Assembly: GCA_903828145.1 (NCBI GenBank)
Contig: CAIKKY010000006.1
Span: 248,001 to 312,000 of the forward strand
DNA from: an uncultured Hyphomicrobiales bacterium
Lineage (GTDB): Bacteria > Pseudomonadota > Alphaproteobacteria > Rhizobiales > Devosiaceae
Direction: 5' to 3'
DNA length: 64,000 nucleotides
Part shown: positions 29,369 to 39,371 of the stretch, in pieces
How the letters are laid out: each line of letters opens with the position of its first letter
Numbering within the stretch: position 1 is the stretch's first letter
Notes under the pieces: generated by a model
Seen by the model: the letters and a program-made list of their open reading frames with translations, nothing else
Told to the model about the DNA's origin: nothing
The model's database searches: none
Position numbers and translations under genes: made by a program

Positions 29369-30487
29369 TTGGCCGCCTATATCCTTCGCCGCATCCTGTT
29401 GATGATCCCGACGCTGTTCGGGATCATGGTGGTATCCTTTGTCGTCACCCAGTTCGCCCCGGGTGGGCCGGTGGAGCAGATGATCGCCACCATGAGCGGC
29501 ATCGATGAGGTGACGGAGACCGGCGGTGTGCCCACGACCGACCTGGCCGTGGGGCAGGTTGCCGGCGAAAACGGCCGGAAGGTCGATGCCAGCGCGGAGG
29601 CGTCGGCCTATCGGGGTGCGCGCGGCCTGCGTCCCGAGGTGATCGAACAGATCAAGGTGCAGTTCGGCTTCGACAAGCCGCCGCTTGAACGTTTTTTCAC
29701 GATGATGGGCAACTATCTGCGCTTCGACTTCGGGCGCAGTTTCTTCCGCGATATCGCGGTCATCGATCTCATCAAGCAAAAACTCCCAGTCTCGATCACG
29801 CTCGGGTTATGGATGACGCTGCTCGGCTACGGTGTGTCCATCCCGCTCGGCATTGCCAAGGCGGTACGCGAGGGGACGCGGTTCGATCTGTGGACGTCGA
29901 CGCTGATCATCATCGGCTATGCGCTGCCCGGCTTTCTCGTTGCCGTGCTGCTCATCGTGCTGTTTGCCGGGGGAAGTGTCTGGAGCGTCTTTCCCTTGCG
30001 GGGACTGACGTCCGAGGGCTGGGCCACCATGCCCTGGTATCAGCAGATTCTCGATTACCTGTGGCACATCACGCTGCCGATCATCTCCATGGCCGTTGGG
30101 GCCTTTGCCACCACGACGCTGCTCACCAAGAACTCGTTCCTCGACGAAATCCGCCGCCAATATGTGGTGACAGCGCGGGCCAAGGGCCTGTCGGAGCGGC
30201 AGGTGCTGTTCCGCCATGTGTTCCGCAACGCCATGCTTTTGGTCATCGCCGGGTTTCCGGCGGCCTTCATTGGCGCGTTCTTTGGCGGGTCGCTGCTGAT
30301 CGAGACGATTTTTTCGCTCGATGGCCTCGGACTCCTGGGCTTCACATCAGTGATTTCGCGCGACTATCAGGTGGTGTTTGCCACTCTTTATGCCTTCTCG
30401 CTGATGGGGCTGGTGCTCGGGCTGATTTCCGATCTTGCCTATATGTGGGTCGACCCCCGCATTGACTTTGAAGCCCGGCAAACATGA
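29369..30487 (+). CDS. yejB: Microcin C/oligopeptide ABC transporter permease YejB
   Basis: 372 residues starting at a TTG with AGAGGA upstream; this start gives [19 protein letters not shown], matching YejB N-termini. Six hydrophobic segments and an ABC-permease loop [19 protein letters not shown] are visible. YejABEF imports oligopeptides and microcin C-type compounds, and in some alphaproteobacteria it helps resist antimicrobial peptides. First gene of yejBEFA. Confidence 0.94.
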   Translation: MAAYILRRILLMIPTLFGIMVVSFVVTQFAPGGPVEQMIATMSGIDEVTETGGVPTTDLAVGQVAGENGRKVDASAEASAYRGARGLRPEVIEQIKVQFGFDKPPLERFFTMMGNYLRFDFGRSFFRDIAVIDLIKQKLPVSITLGLWMTLLGYGVSIPLGIAKAVREGTRFDLWTSTLIIIGYALPGFLVAVLLIVLFAGGSVWSVFPLRGLTSEGWATMPWYQQILDYLWHITLPIISMAVGAFATTTLLTKNSFLDEIRRQYVVTARAKGLSERQVLFRHVFRNAMLLVIAGFPAAFIGAFFGGSLLIETIFSLDGLGLLGFTSVISRDYQVVFATLYAFSLMGLVLGLISDLAYMWVDPRIDFEARQT

Positions 30488-31593
30488 TGCGGCTCTCTTC
30501 CATCAACAGGCGTCGACTGAAGATTTTCCGCGCGCACCGGCGCGGCTGGTGGTCGCTGTGGATTTTCATCACGCTGGCGGTGATCACCCTGTTTGCTGAG
30601 TTGATCGCCAATGATCGGCCTCTGGTGATGGTCTACAAGAGCGAGGTGCTGTTTCCGGTGGTGGTGGCTTACCCGGAAACCAAGTTTGGTGGCTTTTTCG
30701 CCGAAACGGTCTATCGCGACCCCTATATTGCCGATGAAATCAACGCCCATGGCTGGATGCTGTGGCCGCCGATCCGGTACTCCTATTCAACCGTGGACGA
30801 CGCGCTGGGTGAAGTCGTGCCGGCGCCGCCCTGGTGGATGCAAAGCCCTGAAGCGCGGTGCAAGGGCTATGCCGGGGGAACGGCTGACAAGAATTGCACG
30901 CTGGGCAATCTACATTGGCTCGGGAGCGATGACGCGGGTCACGATGTGCTCGCCCAGCTGATCTACGGCTACAGATTGTCGATTCTGTTCGGGCTGACGC
31001 TGAGCCTTGTTTCGTCGCTGATCGGCATTACGGCGGGCGCATTACAGGGCTATTTCGGGGGCTGGGTTGATCTTCTGGCGCAGCGGCTGATCGAAATCTG
31101 GAGTGCCGTACCCTCAATGTACCTGCTCCTCATCATTTCGAGTGTGATTGCGCCCAGTTTCTTTGTGCTGCTGTTCATCCTCCTGCTGTTTTCGTGGACG
31201 GCACTGGTCGGCATCGTGCGGGCCGAATTCCTGAGGGCCCGCAACCTCGAATATGTGGCGGCCGCCCGGGCGCTCGGGGTGGGCAACCGCCGCCTGATCC
31301 TGCGGCACATCCTGCCCAACGCCATGGTTGCCACACTGACCTTCCTGCCCTTTATCGTTGCGGGCTCCGTCACGACACTCACCGCGCTCGACTTCCTCGG
31401 CTTCGGGTTGCCGGCAGGCTCGCCCTCGCTCGGGGCGCTCCTGTCGCAGGGCAAGACCAATATCTCGAGCTGGTGGCTCGGCGTTACCGGCTTTGCGGTG
31501 ATTGCGCTGGTCCTCACGCTTCTGATTTTCATCGGTGAGGCGGTGCGCGACGCGTTCGACCCGCGTAAGGGCACGGGGGCGATCACCCGATGA
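30484..31593 (+). CDS. yejE: Microcin C/oligopeptide ABC transporter permease YejE
   Basis: 369 residues, overlapping yejB by 4 bp. The N-terminal [18 protein letters not shown] and the long periplasmic loop with [13 protein letters not shown] and [10 protein letters not shown] are hallmarks of YejE. The C-terminal half has the permease loop [19 protein letters not shown]. It pairs with YejB to form the channel. Confidence 0.95.
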   Translation: MMRLSSINRRRLKIFRAHRRGWWSLWIFITLAVITLFAELIANDRPLVMVYKSEVLFPVVVAYPETKFGGFFAETVYRDPYIADEINAHGWMLWPPIRYSYSTVDDALGEVVPAPPWWMQSPEARCKGYAGGTADKNCTLGNLHWLGSDDAGHDVLAQLIYGYRLSILFGLTLSLVSSLIGITAGALQGYFGGWVDLLAQRLIEIWSAVPSMYLLLIISSVIAPSFFVLLFILLLFSWTALVGIVRAEFLRARNLEYVAAARALGVGNRRLILRHILPNAMVATLTFLPFIVAGSVTTLTALDFLGFGLPAGSPSLGALLSQGKTNISSWWLGVTGFAVIALVLTLLIFIGEAVRDAFDPRKGTGAITR

Positions 31594-33200
31594 CCGAGCC
31601 CGTTCTCATCATCGACGGTCTGAGCGTCGATTTCCCGCTCGAAGACCGCACCATCCACGCGGTACGGCGTGTGTCGCTCGCCATCGCCCCCGGAGAGACG
31701 CTGGCGCTTGTGGGGGAATCGGGCTCGGGCAAATCGGTAACGGCACTTTCGGTGCTGCGGCTGCTGCCCGAGGGGACGCGCTATCCGTCCGGGTCGATTG
31801 TGCATCACGGCCAAAATCTGTTGCGCGCCCCAGAGCCCGAACTGCGCGCTGTGCGGGGCCGCAGCATTTCAATGATCTTTCAGGAACCCATGACCTCGCT
31901 CAACCCGCTGCACACCGTGGGACGGCAGGTCAGCGAGGCGCTGGTGGTCCACCTTGGCCTGACCAGGGCCGCGGCGCGGGTGCGGACCATCGGCCTGCTC
32001 ACGGAGGTTGGTCTGCCCGATCCCGAGCGCCGGTTTGATGACTACCCGCACCAGCTCTCGGGCGGCCAGCGCCAGCGCGTAATGATTGCAATGGCGCTCG
32101 CCAATGAACCCGACCTGCTGATTGCCGACGAACCGACCACCGCACTCGATGTCACTGTTCAGGCGCAAATCCTCGCGCTCCTGAAATCGCTGCAGAAAAA
32201 GCGTGGCATGGCCATGCTGTTCATTACCCACGATCTCAGCGTGGTGCGCGCGATAGCCGACCGCATTGCGGTGATGAAAGAGGGCGAAATCGTTGAGCTG
32301 GGCACCACCGATCATGTGTTTGCCGCGCCGCAACACGCTTACACCCGGGCCTTGCTGGCCGCTGAACCTCGGCCGCAGGCACCCCTCAGCGACCCCGATG
32401 CCCAGGTGGTGCTCTCCACTGAGGGTCTCAAGGTCTGGTTCCCCATCCGGCGCGGACTTCTGCGCCGCACGGTCGGCCATATCAAGGCGGTCAATAGCGT
32501 CAGTCTGACGATCCGACAGGGCGAGACGCTCGGCGTCGTCGGCGAATCCGGGTCCGGCAAGACCACACTGGGCCGCGCCCTTTTACGCCTTGTGAAGGCC
32601 GAAGGGCCGATCGTGTTTTTTGGTCAGCCCATCGAGACCCTGAGCGTGAAGAAGCTGCGTCCCCTCAGGGCGCGGATGCAGATCGTGTTCCAGGACCCCT
32701 ATGGGTCATTGAGCCCGCGCATGAGCGTAGCCGAAATCATTGCCGAGGGCCTCGAGGTCCATGAGCCGGGGCTCGATGGTCCGGGCCGCGATGCGCGTGT
32801 CGTGGCCGCACTCTTGGAGGTGGGGCTCGATCCTGAGACCCGGCACCGCTATCCGCATGAATTTTCCGGCGGCCAGCGTCAGCGCATTGCTATTGCCCGG
32901 GCCATGGTGCTGAAACCCGCGCTGGTGGTGCTCGATGAGCCCACGTCGGCGTTGGATGTCAGCGTTCAGGCGCTGATTGTCGATCTGCTGGGCGAGCTGC
33001 AGCGGCGCCACCGGCTGACCTATCTGTTTATTTCCCACGATTTGCGCGTGGTGCGCGCGCTTGCAAGCCATCTGATCGTGCTGAAAGACGGCGAAGTGGT
33101 GGAAGAGGGACCGGCCGCGCGCGTCTTTGCGGCCCCTGAAAGCCCCTATACCCAAAACCTGATGGCTGCGGCCTTTGCGCTTGCAACATCCCCTGAATGA
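31590..33200 (+). CDS. yejF: Microcin C/oligopeptide ABC transporter ATPase YejF (two domains)
   Basis: 536 residues with two complete ATPase domains. The first has GESGSGKS near 44, LSGGQRQRV and [12 protein letters not shown]; the second has GESGSGKTT near residue 320, [14 protein letters not shown] and [12 protein letters not shown]. Both have H-loop SHD or THD. Overlaps yejE by 4 bp. Energises the YejBE channel. Confidence 0.96.
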   Translation: MTEPVLIIDGLSVDFPLEDRTIHAVRRVSLAIAPGETLALVGESGSGKSVTALSVLRLLPEGTRYPSGSIVHHGQNLLRAPEPELRAVRGRSISMIFQEPMTSLNPLHTVGRQVSEALVVHLGLTRAAARVRTIGLLTEVGLPDPERRFDDYPHQLSGGQRQRVMIAMALANEPDLLIADEPTTALDVTVQAQILALLKSLQKKRGMAMLFITHDLSVVRAIADRIAVMKEGEIVELGTTDHVFAAPQHAYTRALLAAEPRPQAPLSDPDAQVVLSTEGLKVWFPIRRGLLRRTVGHIKAVNSVSLTIRQGETLGVVGESGSGKTTLGRALLRLVKAEGPIVFFGQPIETLSVKKLRPLRARMQIVFQDPYGSLSPRMSVAEIIAEGLEVHEPGLDGPGRDARVVAALLEVGLDPETRHRYPHEFSGGQRQRIAIARAMVLKPALVVLDEPTSALDVSVQALIVDLLGELQRRHRLTYLFISHDLRVVRALASHLIVLKDGEVVEEGPAARVFAAPESPYTQNLMAAAFALATSPE

Positions 33201-33222
33201 CGACCCTGACACGGAGGCTCTG

Positions 33223-35076
33223 ATGTTGAATAAGCCTAAATTCTGGTTTGCCGCGCTGGCCCTCGCCCTGGCACCTGTGGCCGTGCCGACGCTGGCTCAG
33301 GATGGCCCCTGGCAGCACGCCAGTGCGCTGGTGGGGACGCCCAAATATCCGGCCGACTTCGCGCATTTTGACTATGTAAACCCCTCGGCCCCGGTGGGCG
33401 GGCTGGTGCGCCTCGCCCAACTCGGCGGTTTTGACAGCTTCAACCCGATCGTGCCCGCCGGCAGTGCCGCCGATGGCCTTGGGCTGGTGTTCGAAACGCT
33501 GATGGCCTCCTCAAGGGATGAAGTCTCCACCCAATATGGCCTCCTCGCTGACGCCATGCGCGTATTGCCCGATCAGAGCGCCGTAACCTTCCGCATGAAC
33601 CCAAGGGCCAAATGGTCCGACGGTGAGCCGGTGACCGCCGAAGATGTCGTCTGGAGCTTCGAGAAAGCGAAAGAGGTGAACCCGAATGTGGCCAATTATT
33701 ACGCCAATGTGGCCTCGGCGGAAATCACCGCGCCGGGTGAAGTGACCTTCAAATTCTCCGAGACGGGTAACCGGGAACTGCCCCATATCATGGGCCAGCT
33801 CAGCGTGATGCCCAAGCATTGGTGGGAAGGAACCGGCGCCGACGGCAAGCCGCGCGATATTGCCCATACCACCCTCGAGATACCGGTTGGCTCGGGCCCC
33901 TATCGTGTGAAGAGCTTCGATGCCGGGCGCACGGTGACCTATGTCCGTAACCCGGATTACTGGGGCAAGGATGAGCCCGTGAACATCGGGAGCAATAATT
34001 TCGAGACCATCCGCTATGAATATTTCCTCGATGACACCGCGATTTTCGAGGCCTTCAAGGCCGATCAGTTTGACTGGTGGTCCGAAAACCTCGCCCGCCG
34101 CTGGCAGAATGACTACAAATTCCCGGCCGTCACCGATGGCCGCGTGGTCCGCGAGCTGTTCGAGAATGACTACCGGGGCTCGGGTGTCCTTGTGGGCTTC
34201 ATTCCCAACCTCCGTAAGCCCGTGTTCCAGAACGAGAGTCTGCGCGCCGCGATCCTCAACGCCTTTGATTTTGAATCGCTCGACAAGTTGCGCTTCTTCG
34301 GCCAGTACGACCGCATCAACTCGTTCTTTTATGGCACTGAATTCGCCTCGTCGGGCCTGCCGCAGGGTGAGGAACTTGAGATCCTGAATACCGTCAAGGA
34401 TCAGGTGCCCGCCTCGGTCTTTACGACCGAATATACCAACCCGGTCAGCGGTGATCCGCAAAAGCTCCGCGCCAATCTGCGGGTGGCGAGCGAGATGTTG
34501 AAGGCGGCGGGCTACGTCCTCGACGGTGACCAGTTGAAGGCGCCCGACGGTACACCGGTGACGTTTGAAATCCTGCTCAATGGCAAGGCCATCGAACCCG
34601 TGGCACTGCCCTTCACGGAAAACCTGAAGCTCCTCGGCATTTCGGCCACCATCCGTTCGGTGGATGCGGCGCAATATGTCGAGCGTGTCCAGAAGCGCGA
34701 CTACGACATGATCTATTTCGGCTGGGGACAATCGCTGTCGCCTGGCAATGAGCAGCGCGCGTATTGGGGCTCGGTCTCGGCGGACGAAGAGGGCAGCTCG
34801 AACCATGCGGGCATTGCCGACAAGGCCGTGGATGCCCTGATCGACAAGGTGATCTTTGCCGATGACCACGACACGCTGGTGGCCGCGACCCGTGCGCTCG
34901 ACCGGGTGCTTCTCGCCCATCATTACGCCGTGCCGACCTATACGCTGCGCCATACCCGCAGCGCGCGCTGGGATCGGTTCAGCCACGCCGATCCGCTGCC
35001 GGAGTTCTCCAACGGCTTCCCCACCGTGTGGTGGTACGATGAGGCCAAGGCCGCAAAGACCGGCGCGGCCCAATAG
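33223..35076 (+). CDS. yejA: Oligopeptide/microcin C substrate-binding protein YejA
   Basis: 617 residues, SBP_bac_5 family. A signal peptide (ALALALAPVAVPTLAQ, about 7-26) is followed by the YejA-like HASALVGTPKYPADFAHFDYVNP. The ATG at 33223 has ACGGAGG upstream. The binding protein is last here, while E. coli has it first (yejABEF). A strong terminator follows. Confidence 0.95.
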   Translation: MLNKPKFWFAALALALAPVAVPTLAQDGPWQHASALVGTPKYPADFAHFDYVNPSAPVGGLVRLAQLGGFDSFNPIVPAGSAADGLGLVFETLMASSRDEVSTQYGLLADAMRVLPDQSAVTFRMNPRAKWSDGEPVTAEDVVWSFEKAKEVNPNVANYYANVASAEITAPGEVTFKFSETGNRELPHIMGQLSVMPKHWWEGTGADGKPRDIAHTTLEIPVGSGPYRVKSFDAGRTVTYVRNPDYWGKDEPVNIGSNNFETIRYEYFLDDTAIFEAFKADQFDWWSENLARRWQNDYKFPAVTDGRVVRELFENDYRGSGVLVGFIPNLRKPVFQNESLRAAILNAFDFESLDKLRFFGQYDRINSFFYGTEFASSGLPQGEELEILNTVKDQVPASVFTTEYTNPVSGDPQKLRANLRVASEMLKAAGYVLDGDQLKAPDGTPVTFEILLNGKAIEPVALPFTENLKLLGISATIRSVDAAQYVERVQKRDYDMIYFGWGQSLSPGNEQRAYWGSVSADEEGSSNHAGIADKAVDALIDKVIFADDHDTLVAATRALDRVLLAHHYAVPTYTLRHTRSARWDRFSHADPLPEFSNGFPTVWWYDEAKAAKTGAAQ

Positions 35077-35095
35077 GCCGAACGCTCTGATGGAA

Positions 35096-35121
35096 AAGGC
35101 GGCCCTCGGGCCGCCTTTTCT
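35096..35121 (+). terminator. Rho-independent terminator after yejA
   Basis: A near-perfect inverted repeat (35096-35105 with 35108-35117) is followed by TTTTC. It ends the yej operon. Confidence 0.85.
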
Positions 35122-35214
35122 CTGCGCGCATTGCCCGCCGGGAGCGGCGCCGCAATGGCTGGCGGGCCACGGTGCGCCACGCTATAGGGGTGAGCCCAAC
35201 CTGGAGATTGGCCC

Positions 35215-35778
35215 ATGCCGCCACTACCCGTGAACCCGACGCTTGCCGTCTTCGCCGCCGACAAGGGCCCGGGCGATGCCGAGCGTGCGGCGATCATGTC
35301 GCAGGCGGGCACGGTGATGGCGCGGCACGGCGCGCGGATCGTGGTGCTGGCCGAGGTCGAGCTGGATTGCATTCCGCTCGTGCAGGCCGCGCGCATTGCC
35401 GGCGGCGATGTGCTGATTCTGGCCGACACCGGATTTGTAGCGCCAACGGCCCTTGTGGATGTGCCGGTCGAGCGCATTGAAGACGCTGAGGCGCGGCTGA
35501 AACGCGCCCATGACCTCGCGCATGCGCTCGTCGGTCTGCCCGGCTCGCTCGCCTCGGCGGCGGCGCTCTATCGGTGCTGGCAGCGCGGCGGCGGCGGCGC
35601 GGCCGGGAAGCCGGTCGTGCTCCTCAACCATCATCGGGCCTTTGAATCGCTGCGCGGCTTTGCCGCCGATATCATCAGCCACTCGGTCAATCATGCCGAC
35701 CGCATCGTCTGTTTCACCGACTCGATGGACGACCTGTGGAACAAGATTGCCTGGGCGCTGCAGCACCCCTCGGCCTGA
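35215..35778 (+). CDS. LOG-like Rossmann protein with missing catalytic motif
   Basis: 187 residues that align throughout with LOG (cytokinin-activating phosphoribohydrolase) proteins: LAVFAADKGPGD at the start, a GARIVVLAEVELD strand, an ALVGLPGSLASAAALYRCW segment, then KPVVLLNHHRAFESL and a final MDDLWNKIAWAL helix. The LOG active-site motif PGGxGTxxE is replaced by PGSLASAAA (109-117), and the usual preceding R-K pair is not conserved. It therefore probably binds a nucleotide-like ligand or partner without hydrolysing it. Lies between the yej terminator and the sodB terminator; seems monocistronic. Confidence 0.6.
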   Translation: MPPLPVNPTLAVFAADKGPGDAERAAIMSQAGTVMARHGARIVVLAEVELDCIPLVQAARIAGGDVLILADTGFVAPTALVDVPVERIEDAEARLKRAHDLAHALVGLPGSLASAAALYRCWQRGGGGAAGKPVVLLNHHRAFESLRGFAADIISHSVNHADRIVCFTDSMDDLWNKIAWALQHPSA

Positions 35779-35799
35779 GGGCAGGGGCGGGGATAGCGG

Positions 35800-35832
35800 C
35801 AAAAGCAAACCCCGGGCGCAAGGCCCGGGGCT
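35800..35832 (-). terminator. Terminator-like hairpin downstream of sodB
   Basis: A perfect 8-bp GC stem (35810-35817 with 35823-35830, five-base loop). On the minus strand it is followed by TTTGCTTTT, so it most likely ends the sodB transcript. Confidence 0.65.
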
Positions 35833-35856
35833 CATGAAGTCGATCAGGCCACGGGC

Positions 35857-36456
35857 TTAGAGCGCGGCGGTGTAGAGCTTTTCCACATAGTCCCAGTTGA
35901 TGAGGCTATCGACAAAGGCTTCGAGGTACTTGGGCCGAAGGTTGCGATAATCGATATAGTAGGAATGCTCCCACACATCGACGCCAAGGATTGGGCTCGC
36001 GCCATGCACCAGCGGTGATTCCCCGTTCGGGGTCTTCGAGATCTCGAGCTTGCCGTTCTTGACCGAGAGCCATGCCCAGCCCGACCCGAACTGGGTGGTG
36101 CCTGCGGCGATGAAATCGGCGCGGAACTTGTCATAGCCGCCCAGATCGGTGTCGATGGCCTTCTGCAGCGCGCCCGGCAGCTTGGTGCCGCCGCCATTGG
36201 GCTTCATCCAGTTCCAGAAATGCAGATGGTTGAAATGCTGGCCGGCATTGTTGAACAGCCCGGCGTTCTTGCCGAATGACTGCTTGACGATCTCTTCGAG
36301 CGACAGGCCATCCATACCGGCTTCCGCCGCCAGCTTGTTGCCGTTGGTGATATAGGCCTGGTGGTGCTTGTCGTGGTGATATTCGAGCGTCTCGCGGCTC
36401 ATGTAGGGCGCGAGCGCATCATAGGCATAGGGCAGGGCGGGGAGTTCAAAAGCCAT
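35857..36456 (-). CDS. sodB: Superoxide dismutase, Fe type
   Basis: 199 residues of the Fe/Mn SOD family. Metal ligands: His27, His77 and the Asp and His in DVWEHSYYIDY. The NNAGQHFNH segment puts Gln at position 73, as in Fe enzymes, where Mn enzymes have Gly. The ATG at 36456 follows AAGGAG. No signal peptide, so cytoplasmic. Single gene. Confidence 0.96.
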   Translation of the reverse strand: MAFELPALPYAYDALAPYMSRETLEYHHDKHHQAYITNGNKLAAEAGMDGLSLEEIVKQSFGKNAGLFNNAGQHFNHLHFWNWMKPNGGGTKLPGALQKAIDTDLGGYDKFRADFIAAGTTQFGSGWAWLSVKNGKLEISKTPNGESPLVHGASPILGVDVWEHSYYIDYRNLRPKYLEAFVDSLINWDYVEKLYTAAL

Positions 36457-36546
36457 GGGGAGCTCCTTGTGAAAATGATCGGCCGACGGTTGGCGTGGTG
36501 CAGATATAGGCGTTTTGCCGACCCGCAACAATGAGCAAACGCGGGA

Positions 36547-38634
36547 TCAGGTGAGGCGCATCACCTTGAGCGCAAAGGCAAAGGCGAGCGCCGTCTCCTT
36601 GATGGCTTCAAACCGGCCCGATGCCCCGCCATGGCCGGCCCCCATATGGGTCTTGAGGTAAATCGGCGCTGATCCGGTGGTGGTGGCGCGCAGTTTCGCC
36701 ACCCATTTCGCCGGTTCCCAATAGGTGACGCGCGGATCGGTGAGCCCGGCGAGCGCGAGGATGGCCGGGTAGGGCACCGCTCGCACATTGTCGTAGGGCG
36801 AGTAGGCGTGCATGCGCCGGAACGCCTCGGGATCGGTGATGGGATTGCCCCATTCGAGCCATTCGGGCGGGGTCAGCGGCAGCGTGTCGTCGAGCATGGT
36901 GTTGAGCACATCGACAAACGGCACGAAGGCGAGAATGCCTGCAAACAGCTCGGGCCGCATATTGGCGACTGCGCCCATCAACAGCCCGCCCGCAGAGCCG
37001 CCTTCGGCGACAAGACGCTCCGGGGCAACATAGCCTTCGGCAATCAGGGCTTCCGCGGCGGCGATGAAATCGGTGAAGGTGTTCACCTTGTGCTCGCGCC
37101 GCCCCATCCGGTACCAGCGATAGCCCTTGTCCATCCCGCCGCGCACATGGGCAATGGCATAAACTGCGCCGCGATCAACGAGGCTGAGCCGCGATACGGA
37201 AAACCCGGCCGGCATGGCCATGCCATAGGCCCCATAGCCCGTAATCAGGCCGGGGGCCGTGCCATCGAGCGGCGTGCCTTTTTTGTACAAAAGCGTGATC
37301 GGCACCGCCTCGCCATCGCTGGCGCGCGCGAAAATGCGGCGGGTTTCATACTGGGCCGGATCATGGCCCGAGGGGATGCGCTGCACCTTGAGCAGAGTGC
37401 GCTCGCCGGTTTCGAGATTGAGATCATAGGTTGAACTGGGTGTTGTCGGTGACGCGTAGGAAAAGCGGATCGTCGCCGTATCGAACTCGTAGCCCGTACC
37501 CATGCCGAGCGCGTAGGCTTCTTCATCAAAGCCAACCGTCCATTCGCGATGGCTCGTGAGGTCGCGCACGACGAGGCGGGAGAGGCCCTCGACCCGCTCA
37601 AGCCGGATCAGATGGTGGCGCAGCACGATCATATCGACGATCAGCACACCCTGCTGGTGCGGCACCAGATCGGTCCAGGTGCCAGCCGAAGGCGCGCTGA
37701 CTGGCGCGGTGACGATCTTGTAGTCTTCAGCGCCATCGGCATTGGTCAGAATGTAGAACACGCCCTCGCGCTCTTCGAGATCATAATCGATATCGACCCG
37801 GCGCGGCTCAACCAGGCGCGGGGTGCCGTCGCCGCCCGCCGCGATGACACGGACCTCGCTCGTCTGGTTGTCGTCGGCGGTGATGACGATGTGGCTGCGG
37901 CTCTGGGTTTCGCCGACACCCACGAAAAAGCCGGGATCGGTTTCCTCATAGATGACGCGATCTTCCGCCTGCGGCGTGCCCAGCACATGCTGCCGCACCC
38001 GATAGGGCCGCATGTTGTCGTCATATTCAATGTAGTAGAGCGAGCGCGAATCGGGTGCCCAGACGAAACTGCCGCCTTGCCCGACATTCTCAAGCACTTC
38101 GGCCGTGTCCTCGCCCGTAGCGAGATCGCGGATGGTGACCGTGCCGATTTCGGCGCCCTGCCGGTCAACGCCCCAGCCCAGCAGACGGTGATCGGGCGAA
38201 TGTTCCACGGCCCCGAGCGCGAAATAGGCTTCCGGATCGGACCCGGCCTCGAGATTGCCATCGAGCAGGATTTCTTCGGCCCCGCCCTCCCGCGGCGTGC
38301 GGGTGAAGACCGGATATTGTTTGCCCTCTTCCATGCGGAAATTGTAGGCGTAGGGCCCATCGGGGCTCGGAATGCCATTCGAGTCCTCTTCGATCCGGCC
38401 GCGGATTTCGGCGTAGATCGTATCGATGAGGGGCTGCTCCGGCAGCTCGAGGGCGCTCGCCACATAGGCGTTTTCGGCCTCGAGCACCGCGCGGATTTCC
38501 GAGGGCAGTGCGTCAGGATGTTCAAACACGTCACGCCAGTTCTCGGCCCGCAGCCACGCCCAGGGGTCCTGACGGGTAACGCCATGCTGGGTGGAGGAGT
38601 GCGGGCGTTGCGGCGCGACGGGTGGATTGGGCAT
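36547..38634 (-). CDS. ptrB: Oligopeptidase B (S9 prolyl-oligopeptidase family)
   Basis: 695-residue cytoplasmic serine peptidase that cleaves peptides after Lys or Arg. The N-terminal beta-propeller half is followed by the alpha/beta hydrolase half, which has HVRGGMDKGYRWYRMGR, the nucleophile in GGSAGGLLMG, a downstream Asp in LTDPRV and the His in MGAGHGG. Length and ends fit PtrB. Single gene, with mucR upstream on the same strand. Confidence 0.95.
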   Translation of the reverse strand: MPNPPVAPQRPHSSTQHGVTRQDPWAWLRAENWRDVFEHPDALPSEIRAVLEAENAYVASALELPEQPLIDTIYAEIRGRIEEDSNGIPSPDGPYAYNFRMEEGKQYPVFTRTPREGGAEEILLDGNLEAGSDPEAYFALGAVEHSPDHRLLGWGVDRQGAEIGTVTIRDLATGEDTAEVLENVGQGGSFVWAPDSRSLYYIEYDDNMRPYRVRQHVLGTPQAEDRVIYEETDPGFFVGVGETQSRSHIVITADDNQTSEVRVIAAGGDGTPRLVEPRRVDIDYDLEEREGVFYILTNADGAEDYKIVTAPVSAPSAGTWTDLVPHQQGVLIVDMIVLRHHLIRLERVEGLSRLVVRDLTSHREWTVGFDEEAYALGMGTGYEFDTATIRFSYASPTTPSSTYDLNLETGERTLLKVQRIPSGHDPAQYETRRIFARASDGEAVPITLLYKKGTPLDGTAPGLITGYGAYGMAMPAGFSVSRLSLVDRGAVYAIAHVRGGMDKGYRWYRMGRREHKVNTFTDFIAAAEALIAEGYVAPERLVAEGGSAGGLLMGAVANMRPELFAGILAFVPFVDVLNTMLDDTLPLTPPEWLEWGNPITDPEAFRRMHAYSPYDNVRAVPYPAILALAGLTDPRVTYWEPAKWVAKLRATTTGSAPIYLKTHMGAGHGGASGRFEAIKETALAFAFALKVMRLT

Positions 38635-38782
38635 GAAGGGCTCCGGTTGGTCAGCCGACTTCTAGCCCAGATGAGAAAATGCGCAACACGGGCGCATACG
38701 GTTCAGGCGGCGCGCACCGGAAAAACGGCGGATGCGCCAGCGCGTAAGGCGGCGCCTCGCTGACGGGAGACGCGCCCGAAAC

Positions 38783-38814
38783 GGGTCGCACAGGACCAAG
38801 GCCCCGTGCGACCC
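38783..38814 (-). terminator. Inverted repeat downstream of mucR
   Basis: A perfect 9-bp repeat (38783-38791 with 38806-38814, 14-base loop) lies 15 bp beyond the mucR stop. On the minus strand it is followed only by GTTTC, so it is a weak terminator or an RNA 3'-end stabiliser. Confidence 0.45.
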
Positions 38815-38828
38815 TGTCGAGACCTAGA

Positions 38829-39254
38829 TCACGCGGCGCTTTTGCGGCCGAGACCATTGTCCTTGGCGAGGCGGGAACGCGTGGCCGAATAATTCGGCGC
38901 GACCATGGGATAGTCAGCCGGAAGCCCCCACTTTTCGCGGTACTCCTCTGGGGAGAGGTCGTAATGCGACCTGAGATGCCGCTTGAGCGATTTGAACTTC
39001 TTCCCGTCTTCAAGACAGATGATGTACTCGGCCGTGACGGATTTTTTGGCCGACACGGCGGGCTTCAGCTCCTGCACAGGCGTGATGGGAGCCGGGTTAC
39101 GCAAGCCCTGAAGAGCTGCGTGGACATCGCCGATCAGCCGGGGCAGTTCGGCAACGTTCAGCGAGTTGTTGCTGACATAGGCCGAGACGATCCCGGCGCT
39201 TTGGGCAATAAGATCAGGTTCAGTATGAGTGAGGCCGGATGCAAAATTGGTCAT
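38829..39254 (-). CDS. mucR: MucR/Ros family zinc-finger transcriptional regulator
   Basis: 141 residues. The C-terminal Ros-type finger is clear: CLEDGKKFKSLKRHLRSHYDLSPEEYREKWGLP, shown here in parts: the C-x2-D-G-K-x-F-K-x-L-K core, the HLRSH pair, then YREKWGLP and the YPMVAPNY tail. MucR proteins bind AT-rich DNA as H-NS-like silencers and control exopolysaccharide, motility and cell-cycle genes. The AT-rich promoter region upstream contains a long inverted repeat, suggesting autoregulation. Confidence 0.95.
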   Translation of the reverse strand: MTNFASGLTHTEPDLIAQSAGIVSAYVSNNSLNVAELPRLIGDVHAALQGLRNPAPITPVQELKPAVSAKKSVTAEYIICLEDGKKFKSLKRHLRSHYDLSPEEYREKWGLPADYPMVAPNYSATRSRLAKDNGLGRKSAA

Positions 39255-39284
39255 TTTAAAAACGCTCCCAAAATAGGCTAGTCA

Positions 39285-39302
39285 GTATGTATTTATACAT
39301 AC
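39285..39302. promoter_or_regulatory. AT-rich inverted repeat upstream of mucR (operator candidate)
   Basis: Two perfect 8-bp arms, GTATGTAT and ATACATAC, are separated by TT, about 30 bp before the mucR start, in the most AT-rich part of the window. MucR/Ros proteins favour such sequence, so an autoregulatory operator is a reasonable inference. Confidence 0.5.
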
Positions 39303-39307
39303 GGAAA

Positions 39308-39330
39308 CTCGCCAAGCAGCGCAAGGCGAG
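39308..39330 (-). terminator. Possible terminator for the mrp operon
   Basis: A 6-bp stem (39308-39313 with 39325-39330) about 42 bp beyond the mrpG stop; on the minus strand TTTCC follows. Short and only moderately stable. Confidence 0.35.
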
Positions 39331-39371
39331 CTAATGTATCTATGAGTATAGTTTTGTTTCCGAATATGTAT

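Noticed and set aside
37549-38763. Open frame antisense to oligopeptidase B and running past its start
   Set aside because: Composition is that of a reverse-strand shadow, with no domain and no ribosome site worth noting.
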